Assembly (NCBI RefSeq): GCF_002008315.2
Contig: NZ_MVDG02000001.1
Location: 2,232,001-2,296,000 of the forward strand
Length of the DNA stretch: 64,000 bases
Reading direction: 5' to 3'
Source of the DNA: Arthrobacter sp. KBS0703
Lineage (GTDB): Bacteria; Actinomycetota; Actinomycetes; Actinomycetales; Micrococcaceae
Made by a program: the position numbers and the translations under genes. A model generated the notes under the pieces. That model worked only from the letters and a program-made list of their open reading frames with translations. It did no database searches and was not told where the DNA came from. How positions within the stretch are numbered: the first letter of the stretch is position 1; the number at the start of each line of letters is the position of its first letter. Of the stretch, positions 17,344-25,828 are shown in pieces.

Positions 17344-17820
17344 TCAGACGCGTCCTGCTGCGCGGGCAGGGCTCAGGTAGAAGGTGAGTCGGAATTTGCC
17401 GATCTGGACTTCGTTTCCGGACTTCAGCTCCACGCTGTCCACGCGGTCGTGGTTGACGTATGTGCCGTTCAGGCTGCCGGTGTCCACCACCTCGAAGCTC
17501 CGGGACGTGCGCCGGAACTCGACATGGCGGCGGGACACCGTCACGTCGTCGAGGAAGATGTCGGCGTCCGGGTGCCGCCCGGCCGTGGTGACGTCGGAGT
17601 CAAGCAGGAATCGGGCACCCGAGTTGGGCCCGCTGTGGGCCACGAGCAGCGCGGAGCCGGAGGGCAGCGCCTCGACCGCGGAGCGTTCCTCCGGGGAAAG
17701 CTTAGGCACGATCGTGGGCTCATCATGGACGGGAGTGAGGTTGATCGAGGTTGTCTCCGAAGCCCTGCCCACGCCCGTGCCGTAATCGCTGTTGGTGTGG
17801 TTCTGTTCGCCGCCAACCAT
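17344..17820 (-). CDS. garA: FHA-domain regulator of 2-oxoglutarate metabolism (GarA/OdhI)
   Basis: A 158-residue cytoplasmic phosphoprotein homologue. GarA/OdhI binds and inhibits 2-oxoglutarate dehydrogenase until a Ser/Thr kinase phosphorylates its N-terminal ETT motif. Here ETTS is at residues 22-25, inside an otherwise divergent N-terminus. The FHA domain (about 60-150) has GSALLVAHSGPNSGARFLL, AGRHPDADIFLDDVTVSRRHVEF with the phosphothreonine-binding Arg/Ser/His, and GSLNGTYVNHDRVDSVELKSGNEVQIGKFRL. The usual VFRADFL stretch after ETTS is replaced by INLTPVHD, so the kinase contact may differ. Regulation by phosphorylation is inferred from the family. Confidence 0.93.
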   Translation of the reverse strand: MVGGEQNHTNSDYGTGVGRASETTSINLTPVHDEPTIVPKLSPEERSAVEALPSGSALLVAHSGPNSGARFLLDSDVTTAGRHPDADIFLDDVTVSRRHVEFRRTSRSFEVVDTGSLNGTYVNHDRVDSVELKSGNEVQIGKFRLTFYLSPARAAGRV

Positions 17821-17953
17821 GGATTCCTCCTCCTTCGTTGCAGATGTCCCCCTGCAATCAACGCATACCGTCCGGAAATGCCTGGCAAATCCGGTGTACC
17901 GCCTGCTGGCCGGCCATTGGACTCCAATAGCCGGTCAGCGGGACCGGTTAGCT

Positions 17954-18340
17954 TTAGCCTACCTGCTGTTCGTACTCCGATGCACTGAGCAGGGAGTCCA
18001 CCGCGTCGGCTTCGGCGAGCTTGACCTCGATGAGCCAGCCGTCGCCGTAGGGATCGGAGTTGATCAGGGCCGAATCGGTGTCCAGCGATTCATTCCGGGC
18101 GACGATTTCGCCCGAGACCGGGGCGTAAATGTCGCTGACGCTCTTGGTGGACTCAACCTCACCGATGACGTCGTTTGCCTTAACAGTGGTGCCGACTTCC
18201 GGCATCTGGGCGTAAACGACGTCCCCGAGCGCGTCCTGGGCGAAGTCGGTGATCCCCACGCGGACAACACCGTCGGCATTCGGAGCGGACACCCATTCGT
18301 GTTCGGCGGTGTAGGACAGATCAGAGGGAATGTTGCTCAT
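17954..18340 (-). CDS. gcvH: Glycine cleavage system H protein
   Basis: The lipoyl carrier that shuttles the aminomethyl group between the P and T proteins of glycine cleavage. The 128-residue product has HEWV near the N-terminus, GITDFAQDALGDVVYAQMPEVG, and the lipoylation motif VESTKSVSDIYAPVSGE with the target lysine. The C-terminus GDGWLIEVKLAEADAVDSLLSASEYEQ is standard. The ATG at 18340 has GAAAGGCCCC-type purines upstream and is the family start. gcvT and gcvP are not in this window; the solitary gcvH next to garA is the usual arrangement in actinobacteria (Rv1826-Rv1827). Confidence 0.95.
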   Translation of the reverse strand: MSNIPSDLSYTAEHEWVSAPNADGVVRVGITDFAQDALGDVVYAQMPEVGTTVKANDVIGEVESTKSVSDIYAPVSGEIVARNESLDTDSALINSDPYGDGWLIEVKLAEADAVDSLLSASEYEQQVG

Positions 18341-18482
18341 CAGGGGCCTTTCATCGGGTTTGTCACCAATGTCAACGGAGGCGTAGGGAACAAGCCACCG
18401 CTGAAAGTATATGCACATCTCCGAAGCCGCCGGACGCGGCCCGAACGCCCACTCCGGCGTCCGGCTGTGGCAAAGTGGGTGC

Positions 18483-19355
18483 ATGCCAGAACTACCGGAA
18501 GTGGCCGGTCTGACGTCTTTCCTGAACGGGCGTCTGCGGGGCGCCGTGCTGGAGAAGCTCCAGGTGCTGTCCGTGGCCGTGCTTAAGACAGCGGACCCGC
18601 CCTACACGGCCCTGGTGGGCCGCACCGTCACCGGCGTGGAACGCTTCGGAAAATTCATCAGCATCGACGCCGACGGCCTGCACCTCGTGTTTCACCTCGC
18701 CAGGGCGGGGTGGGTCCGATACACGGAATCTCCCTCGGCCGCTCCCCTCCGTCCGGGAAAGGGCCCCATCGCCGCCCGGGTCGGGTTCGCCGGAGCGGAC
18801 GGCCAGCATGTCGGCATCGACCTGACTGAAGCCGGGACCAAGAAGAGCCTGGCGGTCTATGTGGTGCGTGATCCCCGTGATGTCCCGGGCGTTGCCGGGC
18901 TGGGACCGGATCCGCTGGACCCCGGATTCGGCCCCGGGGAGTTCGCCGATATTCTCGCGTCACATTCGCAGCAGATCAAGGGCGTGCTACGGAGCCAGGG
19001 CGTCATGGCCGGCATCGGGAACGCCTACAGCGACGAAATCCTGCACGCGGCAAGAATCTCGCCGTTTGCCATCGCCAGTTCCCTCGACCGGGACAGCGTG
19101 CGGATTCTGTACGACGCCGTCCACAGTGTCCTGGGGGCAGCGGTGAAGGAGGCAGTGGGCAAGGCGCCCGGCGACCTGAAGGACACGAAGCGGGGCGCCA
19201 TGAGGGTCCACGGCCGCACCGGCCTGCCGTGCCCGGTGTGCGGCGATACCGTGCGTGAAGTGTCCTTCTCCGACACCGCGCTTCAGTACTGCCCGACGTG
19301 CCAGACCAAGGGGAAGATCCTGGCCGACCGCAGGACGTCCCGCTTCCTCAAATAG
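18483..19355 (+). CDS. Fpg/Nei-family DNA glycosylase/AP lyase
   Basis: A base-excision repair enzyme that removes oxidised bases and nicks abasic sites. The ATG at 18483 gives MPELPEVAGL, so Pro2 (Schiff-base nucleophile) and Glu3 are in place after Met removal. The H2TH region includes KGVLRSQGVMAGIGNAYSDEILHAARISPF, and the C-terminal zinc finger is C-P-V-C...C-P-T-C with TKGKILADRRTSRFLK at the end. At 290 residues it fits the family. DNA-formamidopyrimidine glycosylase and endonuclease VIII cannot be told apart here, so no symbol is given. Upstream in-frame sequence exists, but Pro2 requires this start. It is divergent from gcvH and ends at a shared terminator with tRNA-Pro. Confidence 0.92.
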   Translation: MPELPEVAGLTSFLNGRLRGAVLEKLQVLSVAVLKTADPPYTALVGRTVTGVERFGKFISIDADGLHLVFHLARAGWVRYTESPSAAPLRPGKGPIAARVGFAGADGQHVGIDLTEAGTKKSLAVYVVRDPRDVPGVAGLGPDPLDPGFGPGEFADILASHSQQIKGVLRSQGVMAGIGNAYSDEILHAARISPFAIASSLDRDSVRILYDAVHSVLGAAVKEAVGKAPGDLKDTKRGAMRVHGRTGLPCPVCGDTVREVSFSDTALQYCPTCQTKGKILADRRTSRFLK

Positions 19356-19400
19356 TCGCCTTTCCGGCAGGGCCTACGCGGCCGGTTCCGGACAACAAAA

Positions 19401-19437
19401 AACCCCGCCAATCCGGATACCGGATTGGCGGGGTTTA
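19401..19437. terminator. Bidirectional terminator between the Fpg/Nei gene and tRNA-Pro
   Basis: A strong stem-loop, AACCCCGCCAATCCGG with its complement around a four-base loop, is flanked by an A-run on the left and GTTTA on the right. It separates two convergent transcripts and has rho-independent features in both directions. Confidence 0.88.
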
Positions 19438-19439
19438 GT

Positions 19440-19516
<77 letters not shown>

Positions 19517-19655
19517 TCAGTTCCGCCGTTCTCCGCTTCAGTGAAGTTCAGAAGAATTTCACCTAAGCAGTCCGGCCGAACCACCTCCAAAAGCTTACAC
19601 GATTCCGGAGGGTGCCCGTGACATTTTCAGCCGCCACGGGCACGGTGTGTCCTAA

Positions 19656-21206
19656 TTAACGCTTCTTGCCGCGTTTTTCGCGGACACGCATGTTGACTTC
19701 AATGGGCGTGCCTTCGAAACCGAACGTTTCGCGGAGCCGCCGGGTGATGAACCGGCGGTATCCGGGGTCCAGGAAGCCTGTGGTGAACAGGACGAACTTC
19801 GGCGGCCGGCTGGAGGCCTGCGTGCCGAAGAGGATCCTGGGCTGCTTGCCGCCGCGGACCGGGTGCGGGTGGGCGGCCACGAGCTCGCCCAGGAAGGCGT
19901 TGAGCCGGCCCGTGGGGATGCGCTTGTCCCAGTTTTCGAGGGCAAGGTCCAGCGCGGGCACGAGGCGGTCCTTGTGCCAGCCGGTCTTGGCCGAGATGTT
20001 GACCCGCGGCGCCCAGGCCACGTGGGCCAGGTCCTGCTCAATTTCGCGTTCCAGGTAAGTCCGGCGTTCGTCGTCCAGCAGGTCCCACTTGTTGAACGCC
20101 AGCACCATGGCGCGTCCGGATTCGATGGCGAGCTGGAGGATGCGGACATCCTGCTCGCTGAGGACCTCGTCCACGGCGAGGAGCACGACGGCGACCTCCG
20201 CCTTTTCGAGCGCGCTCTGGGTCCGCAGGGAGGCGTAGAAGTCGGCGCCCTGGGCCATGTGCTGGCGGCGCCGGATGCCGGCGGTGTCGACGAAGCGCCA
20301 GGTACGGCCGCCGAGTTCGATGAACTCATCCACCGGGTCGCGCGTGGTGCCCGCAGTGTTGTCCACGACGACACGCTCGGAACCGGCGAGCTTGTTCAGG
20401 AGCGACGACTTGCCCACGTTCGGGCGGCCGATCAGGGCCACACGCCGGGGGCCGCCGGAACGTTCCAGGCCCTCGATGGTGGAGAATTCCGGCAGCGTGT
20501 CCATGACATGGTCCAGAAGGTCGGCGACGCCGCGGCCGTGCAGGGCGGACACGGGGTACGGCTCGCCGAATCCCAGGCCCCAGAGCGTGGCGGAATCGGC
20601 TTCCTGCGCAAAGTCATCCACCTTGTTGGCGACCATGATGACCGGCTTCTTGCTCTTGCGCAGCATCTTCATGACGCCTTCGTCCGTGGCAGTCGCGCCC
20701 ACGGCGGAGTCAACGACGAACAGCACGGCATCAGCCAGCTCCACGGCCATTTCGGCCTGTTCCGCCACCCGGGCGTGGATGCCGCGGGCATCGTGCTCCC
20801 AGCCGCCGGTGTCCACCACGGTGAAGTTACGGCCGTTCCAGTGGGCGGAGTACATCACGCGGTCGCGGGTCACGCCCGGGGTGTCCTCCACGACGGCCTC
20901 GCGGCGGCCGAGGATGCGGTTCACAAGGGTGGACTTGCCCACGTTCGGGCGGCCGATGATGGCCAGCACGGGATCGAGCTTGACCGGCCCTTCAAAGTCC
21001 TCGTCGTCGTAGCGGCCGCTGAGCAGCGCTGCGTCTTCGTCGTCGAGTTCGTAGTCGTCCAGCCCGGCCCGGAGAGAGGCCGCGCGGAGCTCGGCCTCGT
21101 CATCGTCCAGGGCTGCGAGATGCTCAGCCACCTGGTCGGTGCCGGTGGGCGTGTATTCGTCTTCGCCGGCGCCCGAGAGGCCGGAGGTTTGAGTCGTATC
21201 GCTCAT
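19656..21206 (-). CDS. der: Ribosome biogenesis GTPase Der (EngA)
   Basis: An essential tandem-domain GTPase for 50S ribosome assembly. The 516-residue protein begins with an acidic extension of about 75 residues typical of actinobacteria. Two G domains follow: [17 protein letters not shown] (first P-loop, around residue 87) with DTGG and NKVD, and [17 protein letters not shown] (second) with DTAG and NKWD. A KH-like C-terminal domain contains [27 protein letters not shown]. The last residues are basic (REKRGKKR). It is the last gene of the leftward cmk-plsC-der series; the acyltransferase stop is 10 bases upstream of its ATG. Confidence 0.97.
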   Translation of the reverse strand: MSDTTQTSGLSGAGEDEYTPTGTDQVAEHLAALDDDEAELRAASLRAGLDDYELDDEDAALLSGRYDDEDFEGPVKLDPVLAIIGRPNVGKSTLVNRILGRREAVVEDTPGVTRDRVMYSAHWNGRNFTVVDTGGWEHDARGIHARVAEQAEMAVELADAVLFVVDSAVGATATDEGVMKMLRKSKKPVIMVANKVDDFAQEADSATLWGLGFGEPYPVSALHGRGVADLLDHVMDTLPEFSTIEGLERSGGPRRVALIGRPNVGKSSLLNKLAGSERVVVDNTAGTTRDPVDEFIELGGRTWRFVDTAGIRRRQHMAQGADFYASLRTQSALEKAEVAVVLLAVDEVLSEQDVRILQLAIESGRAMVLAFNKWDLLDDERRTYLEREIEQDLAHVAWAPRVNISAKTGWHKDRLVPALDLALENWDKRIPTGRLNAFLGELVAAHPHPVRGGKQPRILFGTQASSRPPKFVLFTTGFLDPGYRRFITRRLRETFGFEGTPIEVNMRVREKRGKKR

Positions 21207-21216
21207 TGCACTTTCC

Positions 21217-21966
21217 TTAGTGGTGATCTGCCGGCGACCCGGCTACTGCGTTGGGACGTTCTTGCGGGAATTCCGCGTCGGGCAATGGCTGCCCGCTCAG
21301 GTAAATGGTGTCCTGGACATGTTTCGCCAGCGCAGCGCGGATTTCCATTCCCGCCCTGTCCATTGAAGCACGCCCGGTTTCGTTGGGTTTTCGGCCAATG
21401 CGGAGGGGCTCACCGAAGCTCACGTGCAGCCTCCGGCCCGGCCTGGGAACCGTGTCCAGGTGTTCGCCGCCCTTCCGCGTGCCGAGGATGGCCACCGGGA
21501 CCACCGCTGCCGCGGAGTTCAAGGCGAGCCATGCCACTCCGTTACTGATTCCGGATGCCTTGCCGCTGCCCCGCGTGCCTTCGGGAAGAATCCCGACGCA
21601 ACGGCCGGCGTCGAGCACCGCCTTGCCGAGCTGGAGGGCAGACCGGTCCCCGGAGCGGTCCACCGGAAGCTGGCCGGAGGCCCTCAGCACGCGCCCCAGG
21701 AAGCCCTTGAACATCTCCTGTTTGACGAGGATGTGCATGGGGCGCGGGGATGCGCCGAACATGACCGGGCCGTCCAGGAAGCTGATGTGGTTGCCCGCAA
21801 AGATCACCGGGCCGTCGGCCGGCACGTTGTCGCGGCCCGTGACGGAGGTCCGGTAGATGACGTGGTCCAGCAGCCAGCCCACGGGCCGGCTCCATCCCAT
21901 GGTCCAGGCCGCAGGCACGCCGCTGCCCGGAGCACCCTCGTTGGCAGCGCCGGACGCGTCACTCAT
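21217..21966 (-). CDS. Lysophospholipid acyltransferase family protein (PlsC-like)
   Basis: A 249-residue acyltransferase with catalytic box NHISFLDG (His60, Asp65), the glycerol-phosphate contact [11 protein letters not shown], and [16 protein letters not shown] between them. A hydrophobic stretch at about 25-40 may anchor it to the membrane. The start ATG at 21966 gives [10 protein letters not shown]; it overlaps the end of cmk by 8 bases, a coupled arrangement. An open frame continues upstream but would run deeply into cmk. A PlsC-like gene between cmk and der is common in actinobacteria. It differs clearly from the PlsC-like protein at 1164-2042, so it is an old paralogue rather than a recent copy. 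Confidence 0.9.
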   Translation of the reverse strand: MSDASGAANEGAPGSGVPAAWTMGWSRPVGWLLDHVIYRTSVTGRDNVPADGPVIFAGNHISFLDGPVMFGASPRPMHILVKQEMFKGFLGRVLRASGQLPVDRSGDRSALQLGKAVLDAGRCVGILPEGTRGSGKASGISNGVAWLALNSAAAVVPVAILGTRKGGEHLDTVPRPGRRLHVSFGEPLRIGRKPNETGRASMDRAGMEIRAALAKHVQDTIYLSGQPLPDAEFPQERPNAVAGSPADHH

Positions 21967-22672
21967 GGTTGATGACCTTGGTGACAATCCGCAGTGCCGC
22001 GGCCACGGTCTCCTCGAAGTCGAGCTCCGACGAATCGAGCGTGACCACACCGTCAGCGGCCTGCGTGAAATTCACAACGGTTGAATCCCTGGCGTCGCGC
22101 TGGGTCACCTGGGCGGCAAGCTCCTCCGCGCTTTGGGTGCCGCCAAGCTGGATGCCGCGCCGGCGCAGGCGGGCTTCCTCGCTTGCGGTCAGGAGCATGC
22201 GCACCTGTGCACCGGGCACGACGACGGTGGTGATGTCCCTGCCTTCCACCACCATGCGGCGGTGGTGCTTTTCGATCAGCGCGCGCTGGCGCCGGATGAG
22301 TTCGGTCCGGGCTCCCAGCGTTGTGGCCACGGCGCTGACCGCGGCGGAGATCGCCGGCTCGCGGATGGCCTCGGTGACGTCTTTGCCGTCCACGCGCACA
22401 TACTCTTCATGCGGAGTGGTGCTGATGTCGAGCGGCAGTTCTTCAGCCGCAAGTTCGACGGCGGCTGCGTCGGTGAGGTCGATGGCGCGGTCGAGGCAGA
22501 ACCAGGTCAGCGCCCGGTACATGGCGCCGGTGTCCAGGTAGGCGAGGTTCAGCCGGCGGGCAACTTCCTTGCTGACGCTTGATTTTCCGGATCCGGACGG
22601 CCCGTCGATGGCGACAACGAGGGGCCGGCCCAGGCGCAGGGCAGGCAAAGTATCAATCAGTTCCTGTGTCAT
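21959..22672 (-). CDS. cmk: Cytidylate kinase
   Basis: Phosphorylates CMP and dCMP with ATP for nucleotide synthesis. The 237-residue protein has the P-loop AIDGPSGSGKSSVSKEVARRL near residue 20, the CMP-binding LDTGAMYRALTW, the family insert with ISTTPHEEYVRVDGKDVTEAIR, and the VEGRDITTVVVPGA lid region with R-LLTASEEARLRRR after it. The N-terminal extension of about 16 residues is modest. Its ATG is immediately upstream of the tyrA stop codon (no gap), and its own end overlaps the acyltransferase start, so tyrA-cmk-plsC-der look like one transcript. Confidence 0.96.
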   Translation of the reverse strand: MTQELIDTLPALRLGRPLVVAIDGPSGSGKSSVSKEVARRLNLAYLDTGAMYRALTWFCLDRAIDLTDAAAVELAAEELPLDISTTPHEEYVRVDGKDVTEAIREPAISAAVSAVATTLGARTELIRRQRALIEKHHRRMVVEGRDITTVVVPGAQVRMLLTASEEARLRRRGIQLGGTQSAEELAAQVTQRDARDSTVVNFTQAADGVVTLDSSELDFEETVAAALRIVTKVINHE

Positions 22673-23812
22673 TTACTGCAGTACCCGCCATCCGCGGTCA
22701 TTGAGGGCTTCGATGAGGAGATCGTGCCTGTTGGGGAGAACGGACAGTTCCACCATGCCGACGTTTTGGCCGGATGAGTGGTCGAGCCGCAGGTCCTCCA
22801 CGTTGACGCCGATCTCGCCGATCTCCGTCAGGAGCCGGGCGATCTGGCCCGGCTTGTCGTCCACGAGGACGGTCAGCCAGGAATACGCCTGCGGCGGCCC
22901 CCCGTGCTTGCCAGGGATCCGTGCCTGCCCGGCGTTGCCTTCGCTGATCAGCTGGGCAAGGTCCAGGTGGGCGCCCGGGGCCGTTGGATCCTCCAGCGTG
23001 CCGATCAGCCTGTTCAGGTCCTCGCGGACTCCGTGCAGGATGCCAACGACCTTTTCGGCGTTGGCCCCAAGAATCTGCACCCAGAGCGTGGGATCACTGG
23101 CGGCGATGCGCGTCACGTCCCGCAGCCCGTTGCCGGAGAGGGACAACGCGGGCAGCGGAGTGCCCTGCAGCCGGCTGGCCAGCAGCGACGACATGACCTG
23201 GGGCAGGTGCGATACGAGCGCTACGGCCTCGTCGTGTTCGTCCGCGGTGAACTGCGAGACGACGGCGCCAAGGTCGCCCGCCAGGGCGCGGGCGGCCTGC
23301 AGCGCCGCGGGAGAGGACTCCTCGGCGGGGCACACCACCCAGGGCATGGACGTGAAGAGCTCGCCGCGTGCGGCAACAGGCCCGGACTTCTCGCGCCCTG
23401 CCATGGGGTGCGTTCCGACGTACCGCGACAGGTCCACGCCGCGGCGGCGCAGTTCGTCCAGGATGGCCGCCTTGACGCTGGCGATGTCCACGACGGTGGC
23501 CTCCGGGTAGTCAGCCAGTGCACGTTCCACGACGTCCGCCGTCACGTCCGGCGGAGCCGCCACGACGACGAGTTCGGGCTGCTCCTGGCCCAGTGCGTCC
23601 AGCGGCAGGCCGGCGCCGATGTCCACGGCGACGGCCTGGTTGGTGGGCGACGGGTCAGAGAGGTACACCTGTCTCTTATACACATCTAGATGTGTATAAG
23701 AGACGCCCCGGCCGCGCAGGCCGAGGCCGATGCTGGCGCCGAGCAGCCCGGTGCCGATCACGGCGACCGGGCCGTTCAGGTGCCCGCGACCGTGCGTGCG
23801 GAAAGCAGACAT
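22673..23812 (-). CDS. tyrA: Prephenate dehydrogenase, with an in-frame adapter insert in this assembly
   Basis: Converts prephenate to 4-hydroxyphenylpyruvate (or arogenate to tyrosine) with NAD(P). The Rossmann loop VIGTGLLGASIGLGL is near residue 18, GTHPMAGREKSG provides the catalytic His region, and a C-terminal ACT-like part (LTVLVDDKPGQIARLLTEIGE) suggests feedback control by tyrosine. The frame is open over 379 residues only because a 36-base artefact (23669-23704) happens to be a multiple of three. It adds the foreign peptide [11 protein letters not shown] after GLGLRGRGV, right behind the cofactor loop. Without it, the protein would be about 367 residues, normal for the family. Its end abuts cmk. 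Confidence 0.93.
   Translation of the reverse strand: MSAFRTHGRGHLNGPVAVIGTGLLGASIGLGLRGRGVSYTHLDVYKRQVYLSDPSPTNQAVAVDIGAGLPLDALGQEQPELVVVAAPPDVTADVVERALADYPEATVVDIASVKAAILDELRRRGVDLSRYVGTHPMAGREKSGPVAARGELFTSMPWVVCPAEESSPAALQAARALAGDLGAVVSQFTADEHDEAVALVSHLPQVMSSLLASRLQGTPLPALSLSGNGLRDVTRIAASDPTLWVQILGANAEKVVGILHGVREDLNRLIGTLEDPTAPGAHLDLAQLISEGNAGQARIPGKHGGPPQAYSWLTVLVDDKPGQIARLLTEIGEIGVNVEDLRLDHSSGQNVGMVELSVLPNRHDLLIEALNDRGWRVLQ
23669..23704. other. Back-to-back Tn5 mosaic ends (Nextera adapter) inside tyrA
   Basis: CTGTCTCTTATACACATCT is followed directly by its reverse complement, lacking only the last two bases. This exact 19-mer is the engineered hyperactive mosaic end used by Tn5 transposase kits; natural Tn5/IS50 ends differ at several positions. 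The pair is therefore a library adapter left at a contig join. The flanking tyrA sequence is colinear, so the join is in the right place. Confidence 0.95.
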
Positions 23813-23815
23813 GCC

Positions 23816-25046
23816 TTACAGCCCCACGGACGCCAGCAGGTGGCCGACTTCCTGCTTGCCGAGGTTGCGGATGCTCCCCTGGCGCTGGTCGCCCAGGCCG
23901 ATGGGGCCCACCTTGACGCGCACCAGGCGCAGCACGGGGAATCCGACGGCGTCGAAGAGCCGGCGGACAATACGGTTCTTGCCCGAGTGCAGCACGACTT
24001 CGATGAGCACATGCCCGGGAGTCGAATCAACGAGCCGGAACGAGTCCACCGAGGCGATGCCGTCCTCCAGTTCAACGCCGGCCTTCAGCTGCGCGCCGAT
24101 GCCCTGCGGGAACGGCCCCCGGACCTGGACCAGGTACGTCTTGGGAACCTCGTAGGAAGGGTGCGTCAGGCGGTTGGCCAGTTCGCCGTCGTTGGTCAGC
24201 AGCAGGAGGCCCTCGGTGGCGACGTCCAGGCGGCCGACATGGAAGAGGCGCTCTCCATGGGTGTTGCGGACGAAGTCGCTGATGCAGGGACGCCCGTCCG
24301 GGTCCTCCATGGTGGACACGACGCCCTTGGGCTTGTTGAAGACCATGTACACGAGGGACTCATCGAGCTGGATGCGCAGGCCGTCCACGTGGATAACGGA
24401 CGCCTTGGGATCGACGCGGACACCGAGCTCGGTGACTACCTGGCCGTCGACTTCACGCGGCCTTCGGCGATCATCTCTTCGCAGACGCGCCGCGAAGCCA
24501 CTCCCGCCTGCGCCATGACCTTCTGCAGGCGGACGCCGTCGGCGTCGTGCAGTTCGGACTGCGGCACGGGACCGCTGGGGCCGCGCTTGCGCGAAGGCTT
24601 GCGGACCGCACCGAGGCTCTGGCCGAACCGTTCGCCGCCGAATGCGCGCGTGCCGAAGGTCTTGGCCGCAGCGGACCGCGGCTTGGGCTTGAGCGCGCCG
24701 GGGGTGCCGGGCGCCTTTCCTGCCCCGGGCTTGCGGGCTCCGGGCTTCCGGACTGCCGGCTTGGCGCCGGACTTCCAGTCGCCAGCGGCGGCCGGCCGCC
24801 GTCTCGCCGGCGGGCGATTCGTCGGGATCGACGAAAGGCTCCTCCCGCGGCCTGGGTGCCTTGTAGGGGCGGTCGCCGCCCTTGGAGAAGTCCCGCTGGC
24901 CGGCGCCGAAGCCGCCGCCGCGGGTGTCTCTTATACACATCTAGATGTGTATAAGAGACAGGTCCTGCGCTGCCCGCTGAATTTCGTTCCGGACCTTTAC
25001 GTCCTGAACTTTTACGTGGTGAACCCTGGCGTCCCGCCTGTGTCAT
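23816..25046 (-). CDS. rluB: Ribosomal large-subunit pseudouridine synthase B, frame broken by artefacts
   Basis: An RsuA/RluB-type enzyme that makes pseudouridine in 23S rRNA. Three frames are needed to read it. From ATG 25046 the basic N-terminus MTQAGRQGSPRKSSGRKG runs to the adapter pair at 24925-24961. Next comes GFGAGQRDFSKGGDRPYKAP down to about 24790. A one-base slip near 24780-24800 leads into DWKSGAKPAVRKPG...VRLQKVMAQAGVASRRVCEEMIAEGRV, the S4 domain. A missing base near 24453 returns to EVDGQVVTELGVRVDPK and the catalytic domain, with GRLDVATEGLLLLTNDGEL holding the active Asp. The C-terminus is complete. The gene follows scpB as in other actinobacteria. Its damage is most simply sequence error, not decay. 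Confidence 0.88.
24925..24961. other. Back-to-back Tn5 mosaic ends (Nextera adapter) inside rluB
   Basis: Thirty-seven bases match the paired mosaic ends CTGTCTCTTATACACATCT and AGATGTGTATAAGAGACAG, lacking only the first C. The insert shifts the rluB frame and supplies false start and stop codons (MCIRDT on the minus strand). It is an assembly artefact. Confidence 0.95.
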
Positions 25047-25153
25047 GACCCGTCCTTCGTTGTGTTGACCGGCAACGGTTGTCCTAGGACAACACTAGCC
25101 AGCCGTGCAGATTAAATCTGCCCTGGTGAATACTGTTGCGCAGGCAAAACTGC

Positions 25154-25828
25154 CTACATTCTTCCGGCGTCATAGAACTCTTCAATTCCTTCAAGCCCCG
25201 GAAGGTGCGGTGAAAGCTGAGGCAACTCAGCCACCGAGCCGATTCCCATGCGTTCAAGGAAATACGACGTCGTACGGTACAGGACAGCGCCTGACTCCGG
25301 ATCTGTTCCGGAGTCCTCGATCAGCCCCCGCTGGGTCAGCGTCCGCACGACAGAGTCAACATTGACCCCGCGAATTGCAGACACCCTCGCCCTGGAAACG
25401 GGCTGCCGGTACGCGATGACGGCGAGCGTTTCGAGCGCCGCCTGCGTCAGCCTGGCCGTCTGTCCCTCCAAGACGAAGGCACCGACGACGTCAGCGAATT
25501 CAGCCCTGGAGTAGATGCGCCAGCCACCGGCGACATTCCGCAATTCAAAGCCCCGGGGGCTGGAGGTGAAGCCAGCGTTACTGGCAATTTCCATATCCGG
25601 GGCTTTAACAGTATAGCCGTCATACTCGCGCTGCAGTTCCAGCAGCAGGTTCTCCACGGCCGCCACGGTCAGGTTGAGTCCCGCGGCGAGGTCCGTTGCC
25701 GATGCCGGCTGGTCCAGCACCATCAGGACGGCCTCGAGCGCAGCGCGCGCTCCGCCCGGCAGCGCCGTGACATCGGTGCCGCCGCTGTCCGTGTCATCCG
25801 ACGACGGTTCCTGCACAGGTTTCCTCAC
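25154..25828 (-). CDS. scpB: Segregation and condensation protein B
   Basis: A kleisin-binding winged-helix protein of the SMC-ScpAB condensin. The 224-residue product has an acidic 25-residue leader, then ARAALEAVLMVLDQPASATDLAAGL and LQREYDGYTV in the first winged helix. The hallmark [67 protein letters not shown] forms the second, ending with TSYFLERMGIGSVAELPQL. A GTG at 25828 overlaps the scpA stop by 4 bases, so the two are made together. The rluB gene follows about 107 bases downstream. Confidence 0.95.
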   Translation of the reverse strand: MRKPVQEPSSDDTDSGGTDVTALPGGARAALEAVLMVLDQPASATDLAAGLNLTVAAVENLLLELQREYDGYTVKAPDMEIASNAGFTSSPRGFELRNVAGGWRIYSRAEFADVVGAFVLEGQTARLTQAALETLAVIAYRQPVSRARVSAIRGVNVDSVVRTLTQRGLIEDSGTDPESGAVLYRTTSYFLERMGIGSVAELPQLSPHLPGLEGIEEFYDAGRM

